This document shows, one piece after another, positions 36,229-45,401 of a DNA stretch of 64,000 nucleotides. Every line of letters begins with the position of its first letter. Within the stretch, counting starts at the first letter, position 1. The stretch comes from Streptomyces sp. NBC_00083 (GTDB lineage: Bacteria > Actinomycetota > Actinomycetes > Streptomycetales > Streptomycetaceae): assembly GCF_026343295.1 (NCBI RefSeq), contig NZ_JAPELY010000002.1, positions 434,001 through 498,000 of the forward strand, written 5' to 3'. The position numbers and the translations under genes were made by a program. The notes below the pieces were generated by a model that was not told the DNA's origin, did not search any database, and saw only the letters and a list, made by a program, of their open reading frames with translations.

Positions 36229-36918
36229 CTACCCGTGCTGGTAGGCCACCAGCGAGATGCCCACGTAGTGCACGACGAACGCCGCGAGCGTCAAGGAGTG
36301 GAAGACCTCGTGGAAGCCGAAGAAACGCGGCGACGGGTTCGGGCGCTTGAGGCCGTAGATGACGCCGCCCGCGCTGTAGAGGAGCCCGCCCACGATCACC
36401 AGGACCAGCACCGCGATGCCGCCGGTGCGCATGAAGTCGGGCAGGAAGAAGACCGCGGCCCAGCCCATCGCCAGGTAGCACGGGGTGTAGAGCCAGCGCG
36501 GGGCGCCGATCCAGAAGACCCGGAAGACGATGCCGGCCGCCGCGGCCGCCCAGATCGCCCACAGCAGGACGCGGCCCGTGGAGCCGGGCAGCAGGAGCAG
36601 GGTGAGCGGGGTGTAGGTGCCCGCGATGATGAGGAAGATGTTGGCGTGGTCCAGGCGGCGCAGGATCGCCTCGCCGCGCGGGCCCCAGTTCCCCCGGTGG
36701 TAGAGGCCGCTGACTCCGAAGAGCAGACAGGCGGTCAGGGCGAAGATCCCGCAGGCGATCCGCGCCTTGGCGGACCCCGCGAAGGCGGTCAGCACCAGGC
36801 CCGAGATCAGCGCGGCCGGGAACATCCCGGCGTGCAGCCAGCCGCGCATCTTCGGCTTCACCATCTGCGTCACCGGGTCGATCACGTCAGCCATCACCTG
36901 ATCAGTCATGGTCCGCAT
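36229..36918 (-). CDS. Hemolysin III / PAQR-family membrane protein
   Basis: 229 residues (226 from ATG 36909) with seven predicted transmembrane helices. Conserved PAQR features: SGLYHRG, LDHANIFLIIAGTYTP and the late FFGFHEVFHSLTLAAFVVHY with metal-binding histidines. Despite the name, members act in lipid or membrane homeostasis, perhaps as metal-dependent hydrolases. Followed by a strong terminator, so probably a single-gene transcript. Confidence 0.9.
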   Translation of the reverse strand: MRTMTDQVMADVIDPVTQMVKPKMRGWLHAGMFPAALISGLVLTAFAGSAKARIACGIFALTACLLFGVSGLYHRGNWGPRGEAILRRLDHANIFLIIAGTYTPLTLLLLPGSTGRVLLWAIWAAAAAGIVFRVFWIGAPRWLYTPCYLAMGWAAVFFLPDFMRTGGIAVLVLVIVGGLLYSAGGVIYGLKRPNPSPRFFGFHEVFHSLTLAAFVVHYVGISLVAYQHG

Positions 36919-37207
36919 GCTACCTACGGCTCCGTAAGTTACGCATAGGTACGGCCTGTTACTCAGGGTCCGGCGGCCGTCGGGTAAGTGAACGGCAAAT
37001 GGCAGTTAAGAAGGCGGTAAGTGGTGATGCTCACGTGAGAGGCCCCCTGGACATATGGGCGATCGACGCGGAAGATCAGATGAGTGCGGTCGGCACCGGA
37101 TGAGCGCCAAGAGGATCCACGGGGTCAAGCATCCGGGTCGCAGCCCCCACGGGGCGGCAATGAAGTAGTTCGTCAAACCCTCCCGAAGACCTCATCTAGG
37201 AGCGATC

Positions 37208-39031
37208 GTGGCGCGCGATATCGCGGCTCCCCTCTCTGTCCCCACCAAGCACCAGGAACTGATCTCGTGGGTCAACGAGATCGCGGAACTGACCCAGCCG
37301 GACAGTGTGGTCTGGTGCGACGGATCCGAGACCGAGTACGAGCGCCTGTGCGGGGAGCTCGTCGCCAAGGGCACGTTCAAGAAGCTGGACGAGGCCAAGC
37401 GCCCCAACTCGTACTACGCCGCCTCCGACCCGCGTGACGTCGCCCGGGTCGAGGACCGCACCTTCATCTGCTCCGAGAAGGAGGAGGACGCGGGCCCGAC
37501 CAACCACTGGAAGGCCCCGGCCGAGATGAAGGACATCTTCGCGGGGGAGAAGGGCATCTTCCGCGGGTCGATGCGCGGCCGCACGATGTACGTCGTGCCC
37601 TTCTGCATGGGCCCCGTCGGCTCGCCGCTCTCCGCGATCGGCGTCGAGATCACCGACTCCGCGTACGTCGCCGTGTCGATGCGCACCATGACCCGCATGG
37701 GACAGCGCGTCCTGGACGAGCTCGGCACCGACGGCTTCTTCGTGAAGGCCGTCCACACCCTGGGCGCCCCGCTGGCCGAGGGCGAGGCCGACGTGCCGTG
37801 GCCCTGCAACACCACCAAGTACATCTCGCACTTCCCCGAGTCGCGCGAGATCTGGTCCTACGGCTCGGGCTACGGCGGCAACGCCCTGCTCGGCAAGAAG
37901 TGCTACGCGCTGCGCATCGCCTCCGTCATGGCGCGCGACGAGGGCTGGCTCGCCGAGCACATGCTCGTGCTCAAGCTGACCCCGCCGAACGGCGAGGCCA
38001 AGTACGTCACGGCGGCCTTCCCGAGCGCCTGCGGCAAGACCAACCTCGCCATGCTGGAGCCGACCATCCCCGGCTGGAAGGTCGAGACGATCGGCGACGA
38101 CATCGCCTGGATGCGCTTCGGCGAGGACGGCCAGCTGTACGCGATCAACCCCGAGGCGGGGTTCTTCGGCGTCGCGCCCGGCACCGGCGAGCACACCAAC
38201 GCCAACGCCATGAAGACCCTGTGGGGCAACTCCGTCTTCACCAACGTCGCGCTCACCGACGACGGCGACGTGTGGTGGGAGGGCATGACCGAGACGACGC
38301 CCGCGCACCTCACGGACTGGAAGGGCAACGACTGGACGCCCGCGTCCGACACTCCGGCCGCCCACCCCAACGCCCGCTTCACCACGCCGGCCGGGCAGTG
38401 CCCCACCATCGCGCCGGAGTGGGAGGACCCCAAGGGCGTGCCGATCTCGGCCATCCTCTTCGGCGGCCGCCGCGCCTCCGCGGTGCCGCTGGTGACCGAG
38501 TCCTTCGACTGGAACCACGGCGTCTTCCTCGGCGCGAACGTGGCGTCCGAGAAGACCGCGGCCGCCGAGGGCAAGGTCGGCGAGCTGCGCCGCGACCCGT
38601 TCGCGATGCTGCCGTTCTGCGGCTACAACATGGGCGACTACATGGCCCACTGGGTCAAGGTCGGCGCCACCGCGGACGCCGCGAAGCTCCCGAAGATCTA
38701 CTACGTCAACTGGTTCCGCAAGAACGACGCGGGCAAGTTCGTGTGGCCCGGCTTCGGCGAGAACAGCCGCGTCCTGAAGTGGATCGTGGAGCGCCTCGAA
38801 GGCAAGGCGGAGGGCGTCGAGACGCCCATCGGCATCCTGCCGACGAAGGAGTCCCTCGACACCGAGGGCCTCGACCTGCCCGAGGCCGACCTCGACTTCC
38901 TGCTCAAGGTCGACACCGAGATCTGGCGCGAGGAGGCGGCGCTGGTCCCCGAGCACCTCAACACCTTCGGCGACCACGCGCCCAAGGAGCTGTGGGACGA
39001 GTACCGCGCCCTGGTCTCCCGCCTCGGCTGA
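37208..39031 (+). CDS. pckG: Phosphoenolpyruvate carboxykinase (GTP)
   Basis: 607 residues, full length. Nucleotide P-loop with the hyper-reactive cysteine in [13 protein letters not shown], kinase-2 motif GDDIAWM, substrate loop FGGRRA. It converts oxaloacetate and GTP to PEP for gluconeogenesis and anaplerotic balance. GTG 37208 is the start with AGGAG five bases upstream. The ~290-base upstream gap probably holds its promoter. Ends before a strong terminator. Confidence 0.97.
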   Translation: MARDIAAPLSVPTKHQELISWVNEIAELTQPDSVVWCDGSETEYERLCGELVAKGTFKKLDEAKRPNSYYAASDPRDVARVEDRTFICSEKEEDAGPTNHWKAPAEMKDIFAGEKGIFRGSMRGRTMYVVPFCMGPVGSPLSAIGVEITDSAYVAVSMRTMTRMGQRVLDELGTDGFFVKAVHTLGAPLAEGEADVPWPCNTTKYISHFPESREIWSYGSGYGGNALLGKKCYALRIASVMARDEGWLAEHMLVLKLTPPNGEAKYVTAAFPSACGKTNLAMLEPTIPGWKVETIGDDIAWMRFGEDGQLYAINPEAGFFGVAPGTGEHTNANAMKTLWGNSVFTNVALTDDGDVWWEGMTETTPAHLTDWKGNDWTPASDTPAAHPNARFTTPAGQCPTIAPEWEDPKGVPISAILFGGRRASAVPLVTESFDWNHGVFLGANVASEKTAAAEGKVGELRRDPFAMLPFCGYNMGDYMAHWVKVGATADAAKLPKIYYVNWFRKNDAGKFVWPGFGENSRVLKWIVERLEGKAEGVETPIGILPTKESLDTEGLDLPEADLDFLLKVDTEIWREEAALVPEHLNTFGDHAPKELWDEYRALVSRLG

Positions 39032-39162
39032 ACCGTTCCCTCGAAAACCCCCTCCGGTGCGGGCCCGCCGCCTGTCCTGGCACGGCCCGGCCGGAGGTGA
39101 AGCGGCGGGTCGGTTCGACATCCGCCCTGACCTGTGGGGTCACGCGTGACCCGCCGCGCATC

Positions 39163-39201
39163 GCCGGCCCCCGGAGCCCCCTCACGGCTCCGGGGGCCGG
39201 C
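39163..39201 (+). terminator. Terminator after pckG
   Basis: A perfect 16-bp stem (GCCGGCCCCCGGAGCC and complement) with a 7-base loop followed by CCCCTTTCCTT; shared with the convergent DUF218 gene. Confidence 0.9.
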
Positions 39202-39234
39202 CCCTTTCCTTCCTCGGTACGAGGCCGTCCCGGC

Positions 39235-40284
39235 TCAGCTGAGCAGCCAGGCTCCGATCCCCAGCGCGGCCAGGACGCCGACGACCGTCAGATTGACGCG
39301 CCGGTGCGCGAGGAAGATCGCCGCGAACTCGCGGAGCGTGGCGCTGGGCCAGAAGTACGCCGCCGTGGGCGACCCCACGACCTGCCCGTCGACCCCGGTG
39401 GCGCGCGCCGTCAGCGCCGCCCGGAACGCGTGGAAGTTGTTGGTCACGATGACGCACCTGTAGTCGGGCGACGGCCCGGCGGACATCAGCTCCGCGCTGT
39501 AGCGCAGGTTCTCCTCGGTCGTACGGGAGCGGTCCTCCAGCAGGATGTCCCCGGCCGGAACGCCCTTCGCGGTCAGGTACGCGGCCATCGCGTGGGACTC
39601 GGGCAGCTTCTCGTCGGAGCCCTTGCCGCCCGAGACGAGGAGCAACGGGCGTTTGCCCCGGTCGCGTTGGGACTCGTAGATCCGGCGTCCGCGCTCCAGC
39701 CGGCTGGCCAGGAGCGGCGGCACCCGGTCGCCGCCGGTGAGGCCGCAGCCGAGGACCACCACGTAGTCGAGGTCCTTGCGCGGCTGGAGGCGCCCGTACA
39801 GAAAGGCGTAGGCGATGAAGCAGAAGAAGAGGAACGACACGTAGCCGACGATCAGCGTCAGGGTGACGCCCGCGATCGCCAGCGTGCGGGAGCCGCTCGC
39901 CACGGCGGTGATGAGCAGGGCCACGAGGCCGAGGATGCCGAGGCCGGCCAGGAAGGACAGCAGGTTGGCCGGGCTGCGGCCCTCCCTGCGGATCATCTTC
40001 ACGCCGTTGGAGAGCAGCAGGAACGGCAGCGCGCACGCGCCGACGACCGGCACCAGGAGCAGGGCGACCGTGGCCCATTTGAGGACCGGGTGCGCGGGGC
40101 CGGTCGTGTCGTCGACCAGCACGAGCAGGGCGAGGGTCAGGAAGACGACGGCGAGGCCGAGGTAGACGGCGTTGCTGAAGCGTCGGCGGTCGCGCAGGAC
40201 GCCGATGCCGAACAGGACGAGGAACAGAGCCGCTAGGGCATAGGCGAACACGCCCACATCGTAGGCAGCGCGGGGGAGTTGCAC
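39235..40284 (-). CDS. YdcF/DUF218-family membrane protein
   Basis: 349 residues. Four to five transmembrane helices in the first ~170 residues precede a DUF218 domain with its signatures: VVLGCGLTGGDR, LLLVSGGKGSDE, SHAMAAYL, LLEDRSRTTEENL and VTNNFHAFRA; one more helix ends the protein. SanA/YdcF-like proteins act in envelope integrity, some binding nucleotide-like ligands; enzymatic activity is not settled. The GTG start at 40284 lies upstream of the first helix; a later GTG in VGVFAYA is possible. Confidence 0.85.
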   Translation of the reverse strand: MQLPRAAYDVGVFAYALAALFLVLFGIGVLRDRRRFSNAVYLGLAVVFLTLALLVLVDDTTGPAHPVLKWATVALLLVPVVGACALPFLLLSNGVKMIRREGRSPANLLSFLAGLGILGLVALLITAVASGSRTLAIAGVTLTLIVGYVSFLFFCFIAYAFLYGRLQPRKDLDYVVVLGCGLTGGDRVPPLLASRLERGRRIYESQRDRGKRPLLLVSGGKGSDEKLPESHAMAAYLTAKGVPAGDILLEDRSRTTEENLRYSAELMSAGPSPDYRCVIVTNNFHAFRAALTARATGVDGQVVGSPTAAYFWPSATLREFAAIFLAHRRVNLTVVGVLAALGIGAWLLS

Positions 40285-40374
40285 GGGGCCGGGCCGAAGC
40301 CCGGCCCCGCACCATCGGTGGCACCCGGTCCGCGGACCTCCGCGGCTCGCGGACCGGGGCCGATCAGGGGCCGC

Positions 40375-40761
40375 TCAGGAAGCGGCGGTGAGCGCGGTGG
40401 CCGCGGCGTGGGCGTCCATGCGCTCCGCGGCCAGGATCGCCGACGCGGTGTCCGCGCGCGAGGCGGCGACGACCAGGGCGCGGCCCGCGAGCGCGTGGGC
40501 GCGGGCGTGCAGGGCGCCGGCGTCGGCGCCGCTGAGCCCCGCGTGGCGCACCGGGGGGAGGCCGCCGCGCAGCCGGGCGACCTGGCGGGCGATGGCGTCG
40601 CCTGCGTCGGTGAGGCCGAGCTCGTCGGTGACGGCGAGCAGCGCGGAGAGATGGCCGGCCAGCTGGATGTCCAGTTCGTCCTCGCGGGAGCGGTGCGGGA
40701 CGCGCTCACTGTCGGCGGCCATCGTGCGGTGGACCGACTTGGTGCGGATCGGCTCGTACAT
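40375..40761 (-). CDS. Small helical protein (SCO4983-like)
   Basis: 128 residues, mostly alpha-helical and Ala-rich, beginning MYEPIRTKSVHRTMAAD; no membrane segment, signal or catalytic motif. The order next to a YdcF protein and an aminotransferase recalls S. coelicolor SCO4983, for which no function is known to me. A Fur-like 15-bp palindrome lies 40 bases upstream of the start, suggesting metal or peroxide control, though this is inference. Confidence 0.7.
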   Translation of the reverse strand: MYEPIRTKSVHRTMAADSERVPHRSREDELDIQLAGHLSALLAVTDELGLTDAGDAIARQVARLRGGLPPVRHAGLSGADAGALHARAHALAGRALVVAASRADTASAILAAERMDAHAAATALTAAS

Positions 40762-40800
40762 GGGAATGGCCTCCTGAACGTCTCAGGAAGCCATCCTAGC

Positions 40801-40815
40801 TTAGATTCTGTCTAA
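40801..40815. promoter_or_regulatory. Fur-family-like box TTAGATTCTGTCTAA
   Basis: TTAGA-N5-TCTAA is a perfect 5-5-5 inverted repeat; read as 7-1-7 it has the spacing of Fur/PerR/Zur boxes, with 5 of 7 arm pairs matching. It is strikingly AT-rich for this genome and lies between the small helical protein gene and the aminotransferase 3' end. Confidence 0.45.
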
Positions 40816-40849
40816 AGTTGACCCCGATCGGGTGTGCGACCGGGCCCGG

Positions 40850-42061
40850 CTACATCTGGCTGTAGCCGTCGAGGAACTTCCCGATCCGCGTCACCGCGTC
40901 GGCCAGGTCCTTCGCGGCAGGCAGGGTCACGATGCGGAAGTGGTCGGGCTCGGGCCAGTTGAACCCCGAGCCGTGCACCACCATGATCTTCTCGGCCCTG
41001 AGCAGGTCGAGGACCATCTGGCGGTCGTCCTTGACCTTGTAGACGGCCGGGTCGAGGCGCGGGAACAGATACAGCGCGCCCTTCGGCTTCACACAGGTCA
41101 CGCCGGGGATCTGGGTGAGCAGGTCGTACGCCGTGTCCCGCTGCTCCAGGAGGCGGCCGCCCGGCAGGACCAGCTGCTCGATCGACTGCCGGCCGCCGAG
41201 CGCGGTGGCCACCGCGTGCTGGGACGGCATGTTCGCGCACAGGCGCATGTTCGCGAGGATGGTCAGGCCCTCGATGTACGAGGTCGCGTGGGCCTTCGGC
41301 CCGCACACCGCGAGCCAGCCCGAGCGGTAGCCGGCCACCCGGTAGTTCTTCGAGAGCCCGTTGAAGGTGAGCACCATCAGGTCGGGGGCGATCACCGCGG
41401 TCGGGGTGTGGGTGGCGCCGTCGTACAGGATGCGGTCGTAGATCTCGTCCGAGCAGACCACCAGGTTGTGGCGGCGGGCGATCTCGGTGAGCCCGCGCAG
41501 CATCTCGTCGTCGTACACCGCACCCGTCGGATTGTTCGGGTTGATGATGACGATGGCCTTGGTGCGGTCGGTGACCTTGCGCTCGATGTCGGCGAGGTCC
41601 GGCATCCAGTCGGCCTGCTCGTCGCAGCGGTAGTGCACGGCGGTGCCGCCCGCGAGGGAGACCGAGGCCGTCCACAGGGGGTAGTCCGGCGCGGGGACGA
41701 GCACCTCGTCGCCGTCGTCGAGCAGCGCCTGCATCGACATCTGGATCAGCTCGGAGACGCCGTTGCCGATGTAGACGTCCTCGACGCCGAGCTCGATGCC
41801 CTTGGTCTGGTAGTGCTGCATCACCGCGCGGCGCGCGGACAGCAGGCCCTTCGCGTCGCCGTAGCCGTGCGCGCCCGACAGGTTGCGGAGGATGTCCTCC
41901 AGGATCTCGGGCGGGCACTCGAAGCCGAACGCCGCGGGGTTGCCCGTGTTCAGCTTGAGGATGCGGTGGCCCTGCGCTTCGAGGCGCATCGCCTCTTCGA
42001 GCACCGGGCCCCGGATCTCGTAACAGACATTCGCGAGCTTCGTCGACTGGATCACCTGCAT
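40850..42061 (-). CDS. Pyridoxal-phosphate aminotransferase, alanine aminotransferase (AlaA) type
   Basis: 403 residues, fold type I. PLP lysine Lys238 in FNGLSKNYRVAGYRSGW; substrate Arg in FRIVTLP near the C terminus; NPNNPTG motif intact. The N terminus MQVIQSTKLANVCYEIRGPV and length match the AlaA-type glutamate-pyruvate aminotransferase, linking alanine and 2-oxoglutarate. Preceded by a 732-base gap full of composite repeats, so its promoter lies in or next to repeat DNA. Confidence 0.9.
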   Translation of the reverse strand: MQVIQSTKLANVCYEIRGPVLEEAMRLEAQGHRILKLNTGNPAAFGFECPPEILEDILRNLSGAHGYGDAKGLLSARRAVMQHYQTKGIELGVEDVYIGNGVSELIQMSMQALLDDGDEVLVPAPDYPLWTASVSLAGGTAVHYRCDEQADWMPDLADIERKVTDRTKAIVIINPNNPTGAVYDDEMLRGLTEIARRHNLVVCSDEIYDRILYDGATHTPTAVIAPDLMVLTFNGLSKNYRVAGYRSGWLAVCGPKAHATSYIEGLTILANMRLCANMPSQHAVATALGGRQSIEQLVLPGGRLLEQRDTAYDLLTQIPGVTCVKPKGALYLFPRLDPAVYKVKDDRQMVLDLLRAEKIMVVHGSGFNWPEPDHFRIVTLPAAKDLADAVTRIGKFLDGYSQM

Positions 42062-42274
42062 GACGGCCACCTTACGGGCGCGTTTCGCGGCATGCCGCGT
42101 GTTTTGGGGCCGGGCGGGTGGGTGCGGCGCGCCCGGCGCGCGTCCCCTTCCCTTCCTGGCTTCCATCGCAATGTGGCGGGGCGGGGTGGGGTGGGGGGCG
42201 TGGGGGTTGGGTGGAGCCCTGGGCTTGGATTACGGGCCCACCCGCACGAGGTGAGATCTTCCCCACCCGAGCCC

Positions 42275-42848
42275 CCTGGGGCTCCGCCCCAGACCCCGGT
42301 TCGCGCCTTAAGGGCGCTCGTCCTCAATCGCCGGACGGGCTGGGGTTGCCGAGACCGGGCATGTCGCCCAAGCCGACCCACCTAGGGGCGCGGGGAACTG
42401 CGCGAGACGCGGGCACGGTCCGCAGACGTAGGCGGGTTGCCTGGGGCTCCGCCCCAGACCCCGAACGCGCCTGAAGGGCGCTCGTCCTCAATCGCCGGAC
42501 GGGCTGAGGTGGCCTGCACGGGCCGGGGGCGAGCTGCCGGACGGGCTGGGTGTCCTCGGGGTGGCCGTGCCGCCCAGGCCGACCTACCTAGGGGCGCGGG
42601 GAACTGCGCGAGACGCGGGCACGGTCCGCAGACGTAGGCGGGGTGTCCTGGGGCTCCGCCCCAGACCCCGAACGCGCCTGAAGGGCGCTCGTCCTCAATC
42701 GCCGGACGGGCTGAGGTGGCCTGCACGGGCCGGGGGCGAGCAGCCGGATGGGCTGGGGGTGCTCGGGTGGCCGTGCTGCCCAGGCCGACCTACCTAGGGG
42801 CGCGGGGAACTGCGCGGGACGCCGGCGCGGTCCGCAGGCGTGGGCGGC
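42275..42848 (+). repeat. Composite repeat cluster: three A + B units
   Basis: Module A at 42275-42343, 42441-42508 and 42648-42717; module B at 42381-42436, 42587-42643 and 42792-42847. The last two A+B units are near-identical with a ~206-bp period, including the spacer GGCCTGCACGGGCCGGGGGC. The cluster fills the gap upstream of the aminotransferase, and the final module B encodes the C-terminal tail and stop of the next minus-strand membrane protein. No gene lies inside it. Confidence 0.9.
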
Positions 42849-43372
42849 GGGATGCTGACGCCGGGCGCCCCAGGGCCCGCCCAGCCGGCCGCGGCCGCGG
42901 CGGGGAGCCAGCCGAGGAGCAGCCCCCACGCCGCCCCGAGCACCACCCCCACCACCCCGTACACCACCCAGCCCCCCACCCCCGCGTCAGCGACCCGCGC
43001 CGTCACCAGTCCGCGCCACAGGCCCGACGCCGCCCCGCCCGCGACGAGGGCGGTCCAGCCCGCGAGGGCGCGGCGCGCGCGGCCCGCCGCAGGGCGCAGG
43101 CGCACATGGCGGCGCATGCGCAGCCCCGCCACCGTCAGCAGCACCGCCACCGCGAAGTCCTCGCAGAGCAGTTGGAGCAGGGTCAGGCCGCCCAGCGGCA
43201 CCGCACGCAGCGGCGGCAGGGCCAGGGGCGCCCCGAGCGCGCTCGGGACCAGGATCCAGCCCGCGTGCGCGGTGAGCGCGGTCAGGACCGGGGTGACGCC
43301 GAGGAGCAGGGCGAGCAGCAGGCAGGCCCCGGTCACCGCGACCACCGCCGGCTCGGTTCTGGGCAGACGCAT
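42794..43372 (-). CDS. Hypothetical integral membrane protein with repeat-encoded tail
   Basis: 192 residues with four or five hydrophobic segments (AVVAVTGACLLLALLLGV first, WVVYGVVGVVLGAAWGLLLGWL last) and a basic loop RMRRHVRLRPAAGRARRALAG. The final ~14 residues (PADRAGVPRSSPRP) and stop lie in a module B repeat, so the native C terminus was probably replaced by repeat insertion. Start ATG 43372. No family recognised. Confidence 0.6.
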   Translation of the reverse strand: MRLPRTEPAVVAVTGACLLLALLLGVTPVLTALTAHAGWILVPSALGAPLALPPLRAVPLGGLTLLQLLCEDFAVAVLLTVAGLRMRRHVRLRPAAGRARRALAGWTALVAGGAASGLWRGLVTARVADAGVGGWVVYGVVGVVLGAAWGLLLGWLPAAAAAGWAGPGAPGVSIPPPTPADRAGVPRSSPRP

Positions 43373-43480
43373 GGCCGGACCCTAGGGCCCCCGCCCCACG
43401 AACGGAAGATGGTGAACAAATCTCAACTATGGCCGTCGGTGGGGGTGTTGGCGGCTCGCCCCAGCCCTTAGAGTCCGGCC

Positions 43481-44959
43481 ATGCGGCCAAGGGTGACGAC
43501 ACCACGAGCGGCCCGAGCGGCAGCGGTCAGGGCGGTGACGGCCGTCGCGGCCGCAGCCGTCGCCGCCGCGCTCCTCGTGGCGGTCGGCCCCGCAGGAGCC
43601 GGCCCCGCGCACACGGCCACCGGCCACCGCTGGATCACCGACGACCGGGGCCGCGCGCTCGTGCTGTCCGGCCTCAACACCGCGAGCAGCGCCAAGTCCC
43701 GCCCCGACGGCCTCCCTTGGATCACGGAGGCCGACGTGCGGCGCGAGACGGACCAGCTGGGCTCCGACTTCGTACGCCTGCTCATCCAGTGGCGCACCGT
43801 GGAGCCGAGCCCCGGCACGTACGACGACGGCTACCTCGCCCGGGTCGCGGAACGGGTGCGCTGGTACGGGGCGCGCGGCGTCCACGTCATGCTCGACCTG
43901 CACCAGGACGTGTACGGCCCCGCCGTCAAAGGCAACGGAGCGCCCGCCTGGGCCACCGAGTCCGACGGGCTGCCGGTCGCCGCGCGGGACCCGTGGGAGC
44001 TCACGTACATCGAGCCCGGCACGGTGCGCGCCTTCGACCACTTCTGGGGCACGCGGAAGGCGAGCCGCGATCTTCGCGCGCACTACGCCGCCGCGTGGGC
44101 GCACGTCGCCGCGCGGTTCGCCGACGATCCGGCCGTCCTCGGCTACGACCTGATGAACGAGCCCTTCGGCGGCAGCGTCGAGGGACCCGCCTTCGAGGCG
44201 GGACCGCTCGCCGCCCTCTACCGGGAGACCATCGCCGCCGTCCGCGCCGTCGACCACGACTCGTGGATCTTCGTGGAACCCGAGGCGGTCAGCGCCAACT
44301 GGGGCCTGCCGAGCGGGCTTCCCCACCTCACCGACCCGCGCGGCACCGGCGACGCGGCCCGCATCGCCTACGCGCCGCACCTCTACCCGCTCCCCATGGA
44401 CCTCGGCGGCGGCTACACCGGTGACGGCAAGAAGTGGGTCGACCGCACGCTCGCCTCCTGGCGCGAGCAGACCGAGAAGACCGCCCGGCGGCTCGGCGCG
44501 CCCGTCGTCATCGGCGAGTACGGCCTCGACGCGACCCTGCCCGGGGCCCTGGACTACGTCGCCACGGTGCGCGCCCTCGCCGACACGATGGGCGCCGGCA
44601 CCGCCTACTGGTCCAACGACCCCGGATCCTGGGCCCCTTGGGACCACCAACTGCGCCCCACCCCGCTCCTGCCGGTCCTCGACCGGCCCCGCCCGCGCGC
44701 AATCGCCGGGGACCCGGTCGCGTACGACTGGGACGAGCCGCGCCGCACCCTGACGGTGAGCTGGCGTCCGGAGCCGGGCGTGCGGGGCGACACCGAGCTG
44801 TACCTGCCCGCCCGGTTCTTCCCGCACGGCGGCACGGTCACCGGCGGCACGGCGGGGGAGTGGGACACCGCGTCGCGCACCCTGCACGTCACTCCGGCCG
44901 GGGGCACGGACACGGTGACGGTACGGGTCCGTCCGCGCACGGGCCCCGGAGCGGAATGA
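43481..44959 (+). CDS. Secreted GH5 glycoside hydrolase, endoglycoceramidase-like
   Basis: 492 residues. A basic, Ala-rich signal peptide (~1-41) precedes a (beta/alpha)8 barrel: GLNTASSAK, DLHQDVYG, YDLMNEPF with acid/base Glu227, and VIGEYGLD with nucleophile Glu346. A ~90-residue beta-rich C-terminal domain follows (PRRTLTVSWRPEPG...). The DLHQD and NEPF pattern fits endoglycosylceramidases (GH5_12/29), which cut glycolipid headgroups, better than cellulases; substrate remains inferred. ATG 43481 leads directly into the signal peptide. Confidence 0.87.
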   Translation: MRPRVTTPRAARAAAVRAVTAVAAAAVAAALLVAVGPAGAGPAHTATGHRWITDDRGRALVLSGLNTASSAKSRPDGLPWITEADVRRETDQLGSDFVRLLIQWRTVEPSPGTYDDGYLARVAERVRWYGARGVHVMLDLHQDVYGPAVKGNGAPAWATESDGLPVAARDPWELTYIEPGTVRAFDHFWGTRKASRDLRAHYAAAWAHVAARFADDPAVLGYDLMNEPFGGSVEGPAFEAGPLAALYRETIAAVRAVDHDSWIFVEPEAVSANWGLPSGLPHLTDPRGTGDAARIAYAPHLYPLPMDLGGGYTGDGKKWVDRTLASWREQTEKTARRLGAPVVIGEYGLDATLPGALDYVATVRALADTMGAGTAYWSNDPGSWAPWDHQLRPTPLLPVLDRPRPRAIAGDPVAYDWDEPRRTLTVSWRPEPGVRGDTELYLPARFFPHGGTVTGGTAGEWDTASRTLHVTPAGGTDTVTVRVRPRTGPGAE

Positions 44960-45062
44960 GCCACGCGCGGCCCCGCGGTGTTGTGCCGGTGCGCGGGGTG
45001 TTCCTAGCGTCCTGTGGCACGGCCGCACGTCCGTCGCCCGTACGCACCTGGAGGCAGTGGCC

Positions 45063-45401
45063 ATGACCGTGACCGACGGGTCCCCTGGACGGCTGCGCCG
45101 GCGGAGGCTGCTCGCCGCCGCGCGGCGGGAGTACGACGCCCCCGCACCCCACTACGACAGGGTGATCGAGCTGCTCGACCAGGTGATCGACGCCGCCGTG
45201 CCCGGCGCCGCGCTGCGCAGCGCCAAGGCCCTGCAGGCCCTCGCCCTCACTCAGCTCGCCTACTCGGCCGAGTACGGCCCGCTGCGCACCGTCTATCTGA
45301 CGGCGGCGCGCGCCCTGGCGACGGGACCGCTCAGCGAGCCCAGGGCGTCCGCCGTACCGAGCGGCCCGCCAGGACGTCGGTCCGCTTTCCGTCCTCGATG
45401 A
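45063..45401 (+). CDS. Small hypothetical protein overlapping the D-aminoacylase end
   Basis: 112 residues. The first ~85 are helical and hydrophilic (LLAAARREYDAPAPHYDRVIELLDQVIDAA...), no membrane segment. GGAGGC lies about 8 bases before ATG 45063. Its last ~70 bases overlap the convergent D-aminoacylase gene, and its Arg/Ser/Pro-rich tail reads like antisense, so the true end may have been lost by a frameshift. No family recognised. Confidence 0.5.
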   Translation: MTVTDGSPGRLRRRRLLAAARREYDAPAPHYDRVIELLDQVIDAAVPGAALRSAKALQALALTQLAYSAEYGPLRTVYLTAARALATGPLSEPRASAVPSGPPGRRSAFRPR

